A DNA stretch of 64,000 nucleotides from the NCBI RefSeq assembly GCF_024758725.1, contig NZ_CP096972.1, positions 2,090,001-2,154,000 on the forward strand, given 5' to 3'. Shown here one piece after another: positions 18,222 through 27,472 of this stretch; within the stretch, counting starts at the first letter, position 1, and each line of letters starts with the position of its first letter. The DNA is from Sphingomonas sp. SUN039 (GTDB lineage Bacteria > Pseudomonadota > Alphaproteobacteria > Sphingomonadales > Sphingomonadaceae). The position numbers and the translations under genes are program-made. A model generated the notes under the pieces. The model did no database searches. It saw only the letters and a list, made by a program, of their open reading frames with translations, and had not been told where the DNA came from.

Positions 18222-18701
18222 ATGAACGGCGATCCGAAAGTCATCGAGCATCTCAACATCGCGCTCAGGAACGAGCTGACGGCGGTCAACCAGTATTGGC
18301 TGCATTATCGCCTGCTCGACAATTGGGGCGTCGCGCGGCTCGCGGAATTCGAGCGGCACGAATCGATCGACGAGATGAAGCACGCCGACAAGCTGGCCGA
18401 ACGTATCCTGTTTCTCAACGGTCTGCCCAATTTCCAGCTGCTCGGGCGCCTGCGCGTCGGGGAGAGTGTAGAGGAGGTGCTGAAGGCCGACCTTGCCCTC
18501 GAGGAAGAGGCACTGCCGCCCCTCCGCGAAGCGATCGTCCATTGCGAAAGCGTCCGCGATTTCGTCAGCCGCGATCTGTTCGCCGAAATCCTCGAAAGCG
18601 AGGAAGAGCATGTCGATACGCTCGAAAAGCAGTTCGACATGATCCGCCAGATGGGGATCGAGAATTACATCCAGCTCCAGTCGAAGCCTACGGAGGGCTA
18701 A
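18222..18701 (+). CDS. bfr: Bacterioferritin
   Basis: Haem-containing 24-mer iron store, 159 residues. All six ferroxidase ligands are at standard positions: Glu18, Glu51, His54, Glu94, Glu127 and His130; haem ligand Met52 is also present. It starts MNGDPKVIEHLN, typical of the family. Paired with bfd upstream, so probably one iron-regulated unit. REP palindromes begin four bases after the stop. Confidence 0.96.
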   Translation: MNGDPKVIEHLNIALRNELTAVNQYWLHYRLLDNWGVARLAEFERHESIDEMKHADKLAERILFLNGLPNFQLLGRLRVGESVEEVLKADLALEEEALPPLREAIVHCESVRDFVSRDLFAEILESEEEHVDTLEKQFDMIRQMGIENYIQLQSKPTEG

Positions 18702-18705
18702 ACTT

Positions 18706-18758
18706 GGGGACTGTCCCCGGCGGGGACTGTCCCCCTCTGGACTGCGGGGACTGTCCCC
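18706..18758. repeat. REP cluster: three GGGGACTGTCCCC palindromes
   Basis: Perfect 13-base palindromes at 18706, 18722 and 18746, followed by a degenerate GGAGACAATCCC. The same palindrome occurs in der (20194), at 29376-29447 and inside the terminase pseudogene (35882-35965). Located between convergent bfr and the Hpt gene, where it could also act as a bidirectional terminator. Confidence 0.85.
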
Positions 18759-18798
18759 AAGAGGAGACAATCCCTTGGCACACCCGCCAAATCTGGCC

Positions 18799-19233
18799 TT
18801 AAATCCGTCCGAACCCCTGGTTGGTCACGACTTCGCGACGTCCGAACCCGCGGCGTTCGACCAGCGGATTCACCTCAGTATCGAACGCCGCCAGCGTTTC
18901 CTCGAACAGCGGACGCAGTCGGACGGCTTCGGTGATGAGTCCGTCGGGCGACTGCCGCCACTCGACGCACTTGCGCGCTTCGGCTTCGATGTCCTCGGCA
19001 AGGTCGGCCAGCGCATCGGCACCAAACTGGCGCGCCTCACCTTTCAACGTGTGCGCCGGGATGACCAGCGCGACAGCGTTGCGCGCACGTAACGCCGCTT
19101 CGATCGCGGCGACCGACTTGGTCCCGTCCTCGCGGAAATAGCCGAGGATGCGGATAAAGTCCGCCCCCAGCTCGGCGCGGGCCTGCTGAAAAACTTCCCA
19201 GTCGATGATCGGCGCGTCTGACACGTCGTGCAC
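18799..19233 (-). CDS. Hpt-domain histidine phosphotransfer protein
   Basis: 144 residues, mostly helical. The phosphoacceptor motif AHTLKGEARQFGA (His61) matches Hpt domains, although the usual GSS after the Lys-Gly is GEA. It may shuttle phosphate between a hybrid kinase and a response regulator; no kinase is adjacent, so partners are unknown. Ends against the REP cluster. Confidence 0.82.
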   Translation of the reverse strand: MHDVSDAPIIDWEVFQQARAELGADFIRILGYFREDGTKSVAAIEAALRARNAVALVIPAHTLKGEARQFGADALADLAEDIEAEARKCVEWRQSPDGLITEAVRLRPLFEETLAAFDTEVNPLVERRGFGRREVVTNQGFGRI

Positions 19234-19296
19234 TCCGGCAAAAGCGGTCCCCTGCCCTGCCGCGCCGACACTAGGAATAAACGGGTAAAGGGAGCG

Positions 19297-20781
19297 TTAC
19301 CGCCCTGTCGATTTGCCGTCGGAGAACGGATTCTTCGGCGCGCGGAACGTCAGCCGGATCGGCACCGCGCCGAAATCGAGCTCGCGGCGCAGGCCGTTGA
19401 CGAGGTAGCGGCGATAGCTTTCGGGCAGTTCATCGACGCGCGTCCCGAAAATGACAAAGCTCGGCGGCCGCGACTTGATCTGCGTGGCATAGCGCAATTT
19501 GATCCGCCGTCCGCCCGGCGCAGGCGGCGGGTTCGCCTCCAGCGCGCGTTCGAACCAGCGGTTGAGCCGTCCGGTCGAGACCCGCCTGCTCCACGCCGCA
19601 CGCGTTTCGAAGGCGACCTTGATCAGCAGGTGGAGTCCCTTACCCGACAGCGCCGACAGGGTCAGCAATGGCACGCCGCGCACCTGCGCGAACCCGTCGT
19701 CGAGCGCGGCACGGATGCCCTGATACAGCGGCGACCCGTTATCGACCGTGTCCCATTTGTTGAGCGCGAAGATCATCGCGCGCCCCTCCTCGTAGATCTG
19801 GTCGGCGATCCGCAGATCCTGCGCCTCGAGCCCGCGCGTCGCGTCGAGCAGCACGACGACTACTTCGGCAAAGTCGATCGCATTCTTGGTGTCCATTGCC
19901 GACAGCTTTTCGAGCTTGTCGTCGACCTTTGCGCGCCGCCGCAGACCCGCCGTGTCGATCAGGCGGACGTCACGGATGCGCTCGCCGTCGTGCCACTGCC
20001 AATCGATGCTGATCGAATCGCGGGTGATTCCGGCCTCGGGACCGGTAATCATCCGCTCTTCGTCGAGCAGCTTGTTGACCAAAGTCGATTTGCCCGCATT
20101 CGGTCGCCCGACAATCGCGAGCTTCAGCGGCGCGTCGTCGTCGTCATAATCCTCGTCGATCAGATCGGCATCGTGGCCTTCATCATCGAGAGAGGGGACA
20201 GTCCCCAGGGCTTCCGTCCCGGTTTCGACCCGCTGCCCGGGGGACTGTCCCCGGCCCTTGTCGCTTTCGATCTTCTCCGTCGCCGCATCGACCAGCGGCA
20301 ACAGCGCCTCGAACAAATCGGCCAGCCCTTCGCCATGTTCGGCACTGAACGGCACCGGTTCGCCGAAACCGAGCGCGAAACTTTCGTACACGCCCGCGTT
20401 CCCGGCATTGCCCTCGGCCTTGTTCGCCATCAGCACGACCGGCGTCTTCGAACTCCGCAGCCAGCGGGCAATTTCCTCGTCGAGCGGGACGATCCCCGCG
20501 CGGGCGTCGATCACGAACAGCGCGACGTCGGCGCTGTCGACCGCGGCCTGCGTCTGCTGGCGCATCCGCCCCGGCAAGGTCGCGGCATCCTCGTCCTCGA
20601 AGCCCGCCGTATCGACGATGCGGAACTCGAGGCCGAGCAACTGGGCATCGCCCTCGCGGCGGTCGCGGGTCACCCCCGGCCGGTCGTCGACCAGCGCCAC
20701 GCGCTTGCCGACCAGCCGGTTGAACAGCGTCGATTTGCCGACGTTGGGCCGACCGATAATGGCGACGGTCGGCTTGCTCAT
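19297..20781 (-). CDS. der: Der (EngA), double GTPase for 50S assembly, with a REP insertion in the linker
   Basis: 494 residues with two consecutive G domains: first P-loop GRPNVGKS (10-17) and second GRPNAGKS (about 225-232), DTAG motifs in both, then a C-terminal KH-like domain. The acidic linker between G domains contains about 24 extra residues (roughly 176-199, reading KGRGQSPGQRVETGTEALG) encoded by an inverted pair of GGGGACTGTCCCC palindromes; the frame stays open. The start overlaps the bamB stop by one base (TAATG). Confidence 0.96.
   Translation of the reverse strand: MSKPTVAIIGRPNVGKSTLFNRLVGKRVALVDDRPGVTRDRREGDAQLLGLEFRIVDTAGFEDEDAATLPGRMRQQTQAAVDSADVALFVIDARAGIVPLDEEIARWLRSSKTPVVLMANKAEGNAGNAGVYESFALGFGEPVPFSAEHGEGLADLFEALLPLVDAATEKIESDKGRGQSPGQRVETGTEALGTVPSLDDEGHDADLIDEDYDDDDAPLKLAIVGRPNAGKSTLVNKLLDEERMITGPEAGITRDSISIDWQWHDGERIRDVRLIDTAGLRRRAKVDDKLEKLSAMDTKNAIDFAEVVVVLLDATRGLEAQDLRIADQIYEEGRAMIFALNKWDTVDNGSPLYQGIRAALDDGFAQVRGVPLLTLSALSGKGLHLLIKVAFETRAAWSRRVSTGRLNRWFERALEANPPPAPGGRRIKLRYATQIKSRPPSFVIFGTRVDELPESYRRYLVNGLRRELDFGAVPIRLTFRAPKNPFSDGKSTGR
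20194..20252. repeat. In-frame REP doublet inside der
   Basis: GGGGACAGTCCCC (20194-20206) and GGGGACTGTCCCC (20240-20252) in opposite orientation with a 33-base spacer, forming a REPIN-like hairpin. It codes for linker residues between the two G domains. Confidence 0.82.
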
Positions 20782-22121
20782 TATCTGAACGCCGAAATGC
20801 GACCCGAATTGTCGAGGATGTACAGCGTCGAATTGGCGACGACCGGCGGCAGGAACACCGGCGCGCCGAGGTTCTGCGTCCCCGCGACCTTGCCGTCGGC
20901 GGGCGAGACATAGGCAAGCTCGCCCTCCGAACTGGCGAGGATCAGGCGCTCACCAGCGAGCACCGGTCCGGTCCAGCTTACGGGTCCGTTCTTCGCCTTG
21001 TTCTTGCGATAGCGCTGCAGCTGCGAGACCCAGCGCACCTTGCCGGTCGCGCGCGCGACGCACAGCAGCTTGGCTTCGTCGGTGACCACGAAAACCCATT
21101 CGCCCGCAACCGTCGGCGTCGAGATGCCCGCGATGTTGAGTTCCCAGATGCGCTGGCCGGTGACGAGTTCGAGGCTGACCATGCGGCCGCCCTGCCCGAT
21201 GGCGAACACGCGGCCCTGATCGATCACCGGATCGGCGTCGATGTCCGACAGCGTCGACACGCTGGTGTTGACGCTGGTTCGCGACAGCGCGTCGCCCCAC
21301 AATGTCCGCCCGTTCTCGTAACGATAAGCGACCAGATCGCCCGAGGAATACCCCGACACTACCGTTGCCTGCGCGATGGCGGGGGCCGCAACGCCGAACA
21401 CGCCCGCGGTCTGCACCGCCGCCGCTTCGGTCCATTGCGTCGAGCCGTCGGCGGTCGACAGCGCGAAAATCTGGTTGTCCTGGCTCATCGCATAGATGCT
21501 GCCACCCGCAATCGAGGGTGCGCCGCGCAACGGTCCGCCGGGGCGCTTTTTCCATACGACCGCGCCATTGGCGGCATTGAGCGCCGCGACATCGCCGAGC
21601 CCGTTGGTCGCATAGACCATCGCGCCATCGACGCTGACGCCGCCGCCGAACGCGATGCGCCCGAGCTTTTTCTTGCCGTCGCTACCTAGCGACACGCTCC
21701 AGCGCTTCGCGCCGGTCGCGGCGTCGAAGGCATGCACCGTTGCGGCGGTATCCATCGCATAGAGCGTCCCGCCCGACACGACCGGCGCGGCGGCCAACCG
21801 CTCGGATTTGGTCACGCCCGCGATCCGCGCTTCCCACGCCCGCGACGGCGACCCGCCGAGCGCGAGGTGGCCCATCGCCTTCGCCGAATTACCGCCCGGC
21901 TGGCTCCAGGTGTCATTGACGACAGCGGCGGGCAGCAGCACCTGCACATCGGCGATCGAGGGCTCGACCGCCGCATCGTTTTCGCTGGTCAGGATCGGCA
22001 CCCGCTCGCCGAGCACGGCAGTTTTGGGCTTGCCCTTGTTCAGAATGCCGCAGCCGCCGGTCGCGAGCAGCGCGATCAGGGCCGGAGCCAGCAGCAGGGC
22101 GCGTCGGTTGGTCTTCATCAT
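20781..22121 (-). CDS. bamB: BamB-like outer-membrane assembly lipoprotein
   Basis: 446 residues. Lipobox LLATGGC puts the lipidated Cys at 24 (or 23 if the second Met starts). The rest is a series of PQQ-type beta-propeller repeats (for example GTLYAMDTAATVHAFDAATGAKRW). BamB scaffolds BamA in the outer membrane. The ATG overlaps the yfgM stop, and the yfgM-bamB-der order is the same as in E. coli. Confidence 0.9.
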   Translation of the reverse strand: MMKTNRRALLLAPALIALLATGGCGILNKGKPKTAVLGERVPILTSENDAAVEPSIADVQVLLPAAVVNDTWSQPGGNSAKAMGHLALGGSPSRAWEARIAGVTKSERLAAAPVVSGGTLYAMDTAATVHAFDAATGAKRWSVSLGSDGKKKLGRIAFGGGVSVDGAMVYATNGLGDVAALNAANGAVVWKKRPGGPLRGAPSIAGGSIYAMSQDNQIFALSTADGSTQWTEAAAVQTAGVFGVAAPAIAQATVVSGYSSGDLVAYRYENGRTLWGDALSRTSVNTSVSTLSDIDADPVIDQGRVFAIGQGGRMVSLELVTGQRIWELNIAGISTPTVAGEWVFVVTDEAKLLCVARATGKVRWVSQLQRYRKNKAKNGPVSWTGPVLAGERLILASSEGELAYVSPADGKVAGTQNLGAPVFLPPVVANSTLYILDNSGRISAFR

Positions 22122-22822
22122 TTGTCGTTCCCGCTTTTCGCGCCCGCCGGTGTCACATCGACGCCCAATACGCCTGCCAGTTGAACGCTGCGCGAACGGA
22201 TCGATTCGGGCACGCCTTCATCCTTTGCAAGCGCGGCGAACATCGCCCCGGCCTCGCGCGGCTTGTTCATGTTCATATACGCAACTGCGGTCATCTCGCC
22301 CGCGCTGCCGAAAAACGGCTTGCCCGACACCGCCAGCGGCTTGAGTTTCGCCACGACTTGTTCGGGCTTCATCGTGTCGAACGAGGCCGCGACCTGCCGC
22401 ACGGTCGCAAGGTCGCGATAGGGCTGGGCGAGCGACGTATCGGCAGCGACGGCGGCAAAATCGGCAGCCGCGCCCTTGGCGTCGTTTTTCGCCAGCTTGG
22501 CTCCGGCAAGCGCGAGCCGTGCCGCAGCCTTATAGCCGAGCACCGAGGAGTCCTTGAGCTTGGCCAGCTCGCCTTCGGCTTTGGCCGTGCTGCCGGCTGC
22601 CAGATCGTCGAGCGCGAGCGACATCTGCTCGCCTTCGACGCCCGCCGATGCCGCGCGGTTGCTCTGCCACCACAGATAGCCGCCGAACGCGAGCAACGCG
22701 GCCACGACCGCACCGATGAGGATGCGGCCCCAGCGTTTCCAGAACCGTGCGGCGGTATCGAGGCGGACTTGCTCGTCGACTTCACGCAGGAATGCTTCGT
22801 TGGTCTGCGGCGGGAGCGCCAA
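22118..22822 (-). CDS. YfgM-like TPR protein anchored in the inner membrane
   Basis: 234 residues: a short cytoplasmic start ending in an Arg/Lys-rich segment, one membrane segment (about 33-52) and a periplasmic alpha-helical region of TPR_21 type. In E. coli YfgM links SecYEG to periplasmic chaperones. Its position directly before bamB and der supports this. Stop overlaps the bamB start. Confidence 0.82.
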   Translation of the reverse strand: MALPPQTNEAFLREVDEQVRLDTAARFWKRWGRILIGAVVAALLAFGGYLWWQSNRAASAGVEGEQMSLALDDLAAGSTAKAEGELAKLKDSSVLGYKAAARLALAGAKLAKNDAKGAAADFAAVAADTSLAQPYRDLATVRQVAASFDTMKPEQVVAKLKPLAVSGKPFFGSAGEMTAVAYMNMNKPREAGAMFAALAKDEGVPESIRSRSVQLAGVLGVDVTPAGAKSGNDK

Positions 22823-22892
22823 GTCTGTGCCCTTTCAGGGGAAAATCGATGTGCTGCCTTAGCGGCGCACACGCGGCACGGCTAGACCCTGA

Positions 22893-23777
22893 TTAGGCGT
22901 CGCTTTTGCGCTTCGCGACATAGATCTGGTCCGCCGTCGGGAACGCCCGCGCGCGCACGTCCGCTGCATAGGCGGCTGCCGCGTCGCCGACGAACCCGGC
23001 CATGTCGCCATAGCGTTTCACAAAGCGTGGGGTGCGTTCGAACAGGCCAAGCATGTCCTCTGTCACCAGCACCTGCCCGTCGCATTGGGCAGACGCGCCG
23101 ATGCCGATGACGGGCACATCGACGCTGGCGGTCACCCCATCGGCCAGCGTATCGACCACGCCCTCGAGCACCATGGCAAAGGCACCGGCGTCCGCCACCG
23201 CCTTCGCATCGTCGAGGATGCGCGCATATTCGGCCTGGCTGCGTCCGCGCGCGCCATAGCCGCCGAGCTGGTTCACCGCCTGCGGCGTCAGCCCGACATG
23301 CGCCATCACCGGAATGCCGCGCGCCGACAGAAAGGCGATGGTTTCGGCCATTGCCTGCCCGCCCTCCAGCTTGATCGCGGCGCACCCGGTTTCCGCCATC
23401 ACCCGGCTGGCGCTGGCAAATGCCTGTTGCGGCGACCCCTCGTAACTGCCGAACGGCATATCGACGACGACGACGCTGTGGTAACTGCCCCGCACCACCG
23501 CCGCGCCGTGCGCGCACATCATGTCGAGCGTCACCGGCAAGGTCGAAGGCAGTCCGTAAATTACCTGCCCCAGCGAATCGCCGATCAACAACATGTCGCA
23601 ATGCGGATCGAGCAACTGCGCCATCCGCACCGTATAGGCGGTCAGCATGACCAGCGGCTCGGCCGTCGCGCCCGCATCCTTGCGCGCGCGGATCGCGGGG
23701 ATCGTCAGCCGCTTCATCGGCGCGGGCGTCGGGTTGGCGCGGCTGGTCGAGGTGTCGAGCGTGAAAGTGGTGGACAT
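22893..23777 (-). CDS. panB: PanB, 3-methyl-2-oxobutanoate hydroxymethyltransferase
   Basis: First committed step of pantothenate synthesis, forming ketopantoate. 294 residues with [14 protein letters not shown], the metal-site [22 protein letters not shown], and MAHVGLTPQ motifs. The first ~30 residues (Ser/Thr-rich) precede the usual start near [10 protein letters not shown], so an internal start at Met21 is possible. panC/panD are not nearby. Confidence 0.95.
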   Translation of the reverse strand: MSTTFTLDTSTSRANPTPAPMKRLTIPAIRARKDAGATAEPLVMLTAYTVRMAQLLDPHCDMLLIGDSLGQVIYGLPSTLPVTLDMMCAHGAAVVRGSYHSVVVVDMPFGSYEGSPQQAFASASRVMAETGCAAIKLEGGQAMAETIAFLSARGIPVMAHVGLTPQAVNQLGGYGARGRSQAEYARILDDAKAVADAGAFAMVLEGVVDTLADGVTASVDVPVIGIGASAQCDGQVLVTEDMLGLFERTPRFVKRYGDMAGFVGDAAAAYAADVRARAFPTADQIYVAKRKSDA

Positions 23778-23808
23778 AGGTGCGGTCTAGCGCGTCAGAA
23801 CTGCCGCG

Positions 23809-24090
23809 TCACCCGACCTGCACGCCCTTCCAGAACGCGATCCGGTCCCTGATCTCGCCTGCCGCCGGTTTGGGATCGGGGTAATACCACGCCGCATCCA
23901 CGTTCGTCGCGCCGCCCGCGACGATGTTGTGATAGCGCGCGGTGCCCTTCCACGGGCACACACTCGTGGTCGCGCTGTCGGTCAGCAGTGCCGCATCGAC
24001 GCTCGCGCGCGGGAAATAATGATTGCCCTCGACCACCACCGTGTCGTTGCTTTCGGCAATCGTCACGCCGTTCCACACTGCCTTGACCAT
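23809..24090 (-). CDS. DUF427 domain protein
   Basis: 93 residues, a full-length DUF427 domain: MVKAVWNGVTIAES, HYFPRASVD, and the hallmark CPWKGTARYHN. Biochemical role unknown. It starts four bases after the RidA-family gene stop, so the two are probably co-transcribed. Confidence 0.85.
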   Translation of the reverse strand: MVKAVWNGVTIAESNDTVVVEGNHYFPRASVDAALLTDSATTSVCPWKGTARYHNIVAGGATNVDAAWYYPDPKPAAGEIRDRIAFWKGVQVG

Positions 24091-24094
24091 GATG

Positions 24095-24475
24095 CTACCC
24101 TCTGAATGCCGTGACTTCGATCTCGATCTTCATCTCGGGGGTGACAAGGCCGGTTACAATGCACGTCGATGCCGGACGGATCGTGCCGAACGTCTCGCCC
24201 AGCACTGGCCCGACGACATCCCAATGCGCGGCGTCCGCAATATAATAGGTCGCGCGCACGACATCGGTCAGCGCGAACCCGCCCTCGGCCAATGACTTCG
24301 CAATCGTGCCCAGCGCATTCCGCGCCTGATCGCGGACGTCGGCGGGCATCGTCATCGTCGCATAATCATAGCCCGTCGTCCCGGCGACAAAGCACCAGTC
24401 GCCCTGCACCACGGCCCGCGAATAGCCGACGACGGCCTCGAACGGCGACCCCGAAGAAATCAGCTGCCTTGCCAC
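24095..24475 (-). CDS. RidA (YjgF/YER057c) family protein
   Basis: 126 residues. Family motifs include FVAGTTGYD, ARNALGTIAKSLAEGG, VVRATYYIAD and a C-terminal EIEVTAF. Trimeric RidA proteins hydrolyse reactive enamines/imines; the substrate here is not inferable. GTG start, three bases after the neighbouring gene's stop. Confidence 0.88.
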   Translation of the reverse strand: MARQLISSGSPFEAVVGYSRAVVQGDWCFVAGTTGYDYATMTMPADVRDQARNALGTIAKSLAEGGFALTDVVRATYYIADAAHWDVVGPVLGETFGTIRPASTCIVTGLVTPEMKIEIEVTAFRG

Positions 24476-24478
24476 GCT

Positions 24479-24898
24479 CTAGCGCCCGCGCGGGGGACCG
24501 CCACGTCCCCCGCCGCCTGGCCCGCCACCGCGCGGGGGACGTTTGGTCTCGACAATCGGCGGTTTGCCGGGGCCGCGATTGGGTCCGCGCGGGCCACGCG
24601 GCGGCCCGTCGGTGCGCGGCGGCCGCGATCCCGTCGGCGGCGTGCGCGATGGCGGCCCGCCCTTGGCGACGGTATAGCCTTCCTTCAGCAGCCGGTTGAA
24701 CGCTGCGCGCGTGCTGCCCGTAATCGCGGCCTGCACTTCCTTGGGCAAGTCGGCGAGCGTCGTGTTCTGGTGCACTGCCCCCAGATCGCGCGCGAGCGCA
24801 TTGGCGAGCCCGCCCGAGGCAGCCTTCCAGGCGACAATGGCGTCGAGGACAGCGGCAACGACCGCGTCCTGCATGATATCGGTAGCAGAGCGTTCCAT
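24479..24898 (-). CDS. Hypothetical protein with Gly/Pro/Arg-rich tail
   Basis: 139 residues from the ATG at 24898, which has GGCGGGGG upstream. The first ~80 residues are helical and Ala-rich (MERSATDIMQDAVVAAVLDAI); the last ~60 are almost only Gly, Pro, Arg and Lys, a likely disordered, possibly nucleic-acid-binding tail. No family recognised. Confidence 0.65.
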   Translation of the reverse strand: MERSATDIMQDAVVAAVLDAIVAWKAASGGLANALARDLGAVHQNTTLADLPKEVQAAITGSTRAAFNRLLKEGYTVAKGGPPSRTPPTGSRPPRTDGPPRGPRGPNRGPGKPPIVETKRPPRGGGPGGGGRGGPPRGR

Positions 24899-24958
24899 AC
24901 CCCCGCCAAGCCACGCGACAGCGCGCGGGTCAAGCAAAGTCGGTGCGCCGGGACAGAG

Positions 24959-24993
24959 AAAAGGGCCGCCCCCGGCGATACGAGAGCGGCCCG
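24959..24993 (-). terminator. Terminator of the Arg/Tyr-rich secreted protein gene
   Basis: On the minus strand GGGCCGC, a 16-base loop and GCGGCCC are followed by TTTTCT. It lies just after the stop of the gene at 25016. Confidence 0.65.
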
Positions 24994-25015
24994 ACTCACT
25001 TGTTACCGGCAGCGA

Positions 25016-25345
25016 TCAGTAGCCCCGGCGATCCCAGTCGCGACCCCGGTCCCAGTCGCGGTCGCGGCCCTGATGCCAGCGATATTCGCGCCGCGCCCGT
25101 TCGCGCCACGCCCGCTCGCGTTCCCAGCGCAGACGACGTTCCCAACGTTCGCGCGCGCGCCAGTCATAGGCGCGGTCGTTGTAGTAACGCCGGTCGTCGC
25201 GATAGCCGTAGCCGTTGTCGTATCCGCCGTAACGCGAGCCGATGGTCAGCGTGACGCCGCCATAGCTTTGCGCGGCGGCGGGCGAGGCCGCACCCACCAC
25301 CGTCGCGGCGGCAAGGGCGGCAGCGTACAGGAACTTGCGTACCAT
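25016..25345 (-). CDS. Small secreted Arg/Tyr/Trp-rich protein
   Basis: 109 residues. A signal peptide (MVRKFLYAAALAAATVVGAASPAAA) is followed by a mature part made largely of Arg, Tyr, Asp and Trp in irregular repeats (for example RERWERRLRWERE). Similar small periplasmic proteins are frequent in sphingomonads; function unknown. Confidence 0.75.
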   Translation of the reverse strand: MVRKFLYAAALAAATVVGAASPAAAQSYGGVTLTIGSRYGGYDNGYGYRDDRRYYNDRAYDWRARERWERRLRWERERAWRERARREYRWHQGRDRDWDRGRDWDRRGY

Positions 25346-25436
25346 TTCCCATCTCCTTTGCGTGGCAAAGGGCCACGAAAGAACGGGATAGCTACACCTC
25401 GCTGGCGCAGGCCTGAATGCGGGTGTTAGCTAAGGT

Positions 25437-25787
25437 TCAGGCGGGGAATACTGTCGCCCACTCATCGGGCTTGAAGCCGACCAGCAACGGCCCCGCTCCT
25501 TCGACCACCGGCCGTTTGATCATCGACGGATTGGCGACCATCAGCGCGATGGCCTTCGCCCGGTCGATGTCCACCTTGTCGGCATCGGGCAGTTTCTTGA
25601 AAGTCGTGCCGGCACGATTGAGCAAAACCTCCCACCCGACCACATCCGCCCAGCGGTTCAGCGTCGCCGCATCCACGCCGAGCTTCTTATAATCATGGAA
25701 CGCATAGGTCAGACCGCGCGCGTCGAGCCACGTCCGTGCCTTTTTCACGGTGTCGCAATTGGGGATGCCAAAAAGAACTACGCCCAC
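25437..25787 (-). CDS. ArsC/Spx-family thioredoxin-fold protein (YffB-like)
   Basis: 116 residues starting MGVVLFGIPNCDTVKKARTWL. The single Cys in NCDTVKKA and the C-terminal MIKRPVVE motif are typical of the YffB/Spx branch of the ArsC fold. Glutathione-dependent reductase activity is known for some relatives; true arsenate reduction is not implied by the sequence. Confidence 0.85.
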   Translation of the reverse strand: MGVVLFGIPNCDTVKKARTWLDARGLTYAFHDYKKLGVDAATLNRWADVVGWEVLLNRAGTTFKKLPDADKVDIDRAKAIALMVANPSMIKRPVVEGAGPLLVGFKPDEWATVFPA

Positions 25788-25815
25788 GCTTCATCCTCTG
25801 GCGCGTCGCCGCGCC

Positions 25816-25866
25816 GAATAGCGAAGCCGAAATCGCGCCCCGCGCGATTTCGAGTCTGCGCTATTC
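25816..25866. repeat. Two-tier hairpin at the guaA 3' end
   Basis: Outer arms GAATAGCG / CGCTATTC (25816-25823, 25859-25866) and inner arms GAAATCGCG / CGCGATTTC (25829-25837, 25843-25851). The outer arm includes the guaA stop codon. No U-run follows, so it may protect the 3' end rather than terminate. Confidence 0.55.
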
Positions 25867-27414
25867 CCACTCGATCGTCCCCGGCGGCTTACTCGTATAA
25901 TCGTACACCACGCGGTTGATCCCCTCGACCTCGTTGACGATCCGCGTTGCAACCCGTGACAGGAATGCCGCGTCGAAGGGGTAGATATCCGCCGTCATGC
26001 CATCTACGCTCGTCACCGCCCGCAGAGCGCACACATTCTCGTAGGTTCGCCCGTCGCCCATTACGCCCACCGTCCGCACCGGCAGGAGCACCGCAAACGC
26101 CTGCCAGATCGCATCGTAGAGCCCCGCATTGCGGATTTCCTCTAGATAAATCGCGTCGGCTTTCCGCAGCACGTCGCAGCGTTCCTTGGTCACTTCGCCC
26201 GGAATGCGGATCGCCAGCCCCGGCCCCGGGAAGGGATGCCGCCCGACGAACACTTCGGGCAGGCCCAGTTCGCGGCCCAGCGCGCGGACCTCGTCCTTGA
26301 ACAGTTCGCGCAACGGCTCGACCAGCCCCATGTTCATGCGTTCGGGCAGGCCCCCGACATTGTGATGGCTCTTGATGGTGACGCTCGGCCCGCCGGTAAA
26401 CGACACGCTCTCGATGACATCGGGATAAAGCGTCCCCTGCGCGAGGAAGTCCGCGCCGCCGATCTTTTTTGCCTCGTCGTCGAACACGTCGATGAAGGTC
26501 TTGCCGATGAACTTGCGCTTGGCCTCGGGGTCGGTCAGCCCCTTCAGGCCGTTCAGGAACAGCACCTCGGCATTCACATGCACCAGCGGGATGCCGTAAT
26601 GCTCGCGGAACAGACCCACGACCTGCTCGCTCTCGCCCAGCCGCATCAGGCCGTGATCGACATAGACGCAAGTCAGTTGCGCACCGATCGCCTCGTGGAT
26701 CAGCACCGCCGCGACCGCCGAATCGACGCCGCCAGACAGGCCGCAGATCACGCGCTTGTCGCCGACTTGCGCGCGGATGTCGGCGATCTTGGCTGCGCGA
26801 TACCCGGCCATCGTCCAGTCGCCCGCGCAGCCGCAGACGTGGCGCACGAAATTGGCGATCAGCTTCGCCCCGTCGGGGGTATGGACAACCTCGGGGTGGA
26901 ACATCGTCGCATAGAACCGCCGCGCGTCATCGGCGACGACCGCGAACGGCGCGCGTTCCGACGTGGCGACAACGCGGAACCCCGGCGGCAGCGCCTCGAC
27001 CTTGTCGCCGTGGCTCATCCACACCTGATGGCTTTCGCCCGGTTTCCACAGGCCGTCGAACAGCACGCAGCTCTCATCGACCTGCAAAAACGCACGCCCG
27101 AACTCGCGGCTTTCGGTGCTGCCGACCTTGCCGCCCAGCTGCGCGCACATCGTCTGCTGGCCGTAACAGATGCCGAGGATGGGAATGCCCGCGTCGAAGA
27201 ACCGCTGCGGCGCGCGCGGGCTGCCCTCATGCGTGACCGAAGCGGGTCCGCCGCCGAAGATGATGCCCGCAGGTTGCATCCGGTCGAACGCGGCCTCGGC
27301 GGCGTTGAACGGCGCGATCTCGCAATAAACCCCCGCCTCGCGCACGCGGCGCGCGATGAGCTGGGTAACCTGGCTACCGAAATCGACGATAAGGATGGAA
27401 GAAGGCTGGGACAT
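25861..27414 (-). CDS. guaA: GuaA, GMP synthase (glutamine-hydrolysing)
   Basis: Converts XMP to GMP. 517 residues from the ATG at 27414 ([15 protein letters not shown]). The class I glutaminase domain has nucleophile Cys83 in GICYGQQ and the FHPEVVHT His/Glu; the synthetase domain has the P-loop [10 protein letters not shown]; the C-terminal dimer domain ends [11 protein letters not shown] second in-frame ATG seven codons upstream exists, and both ATGs lie in opposite arms of a 15-base inverted repeat. Confidence 0.96.
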   Translation of the reverse strand: MSQPSSILIVDFGSQVTQLIARRVREAGVYCEIAPFNAAEAAFDRMQPAGIIFGGGPASVTHEGSPRAPQRFFDAGIPILGICYGQQTMCAQLGGKVGSTESREFGRAFLQVDESCVLFDGLWKPGESHQVWMSHGDKVEALPPGFRVVATSERAPFAVVADDARRFYATMFHPEVVHTPDGAKLIANFVRHVCGCAGDWTMAGYRAAKIADIRAQVGDKRVICGLSGGVDSAVAAVLIHEAIGAQLTCVYVDHGLMRLGESEQVVGLFREHYGIPLVHVNAEVLFLNGLKGLTDPEAKRKFIGKTFIDVFDDEAKKIGGADFLAQGTLYPDVIESVSFTGGPSVTIKSHHNVGGLPERMNMGLVEPLRELFKDEVRALGRELGLPEVFVGRHPFPGPGLAIRIPGEVTKERCDVLRKADAIYLEEIRNAGLYDAIWQAFAVLLPVRTVGVMGDGRTYENVCALRAVTSVDGMTADIYPFDAAFLSRVATRIVNEVEGINRVVYDYTSKPPGTIEWE

Positions 27415-27440
27415 GGCTTCGCGTAGCGAAGCCATGTCCC
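27408..27440. repeat. 15-base inverted repeat spanning the guaA start
   Basis: GGGACATGGCTTCGC (27408-27422), a three-base spacer and GCGAAGCCATGTCCC (27426-27440), perfect. In the guaA mRNA it would form a hairpin that holds the start codon in its 3' arm. Confidence 0.75.
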
Positions 27441-27472
27441 GCTGTCATCTGCCAGAATGGCGTTGTCGCGCG

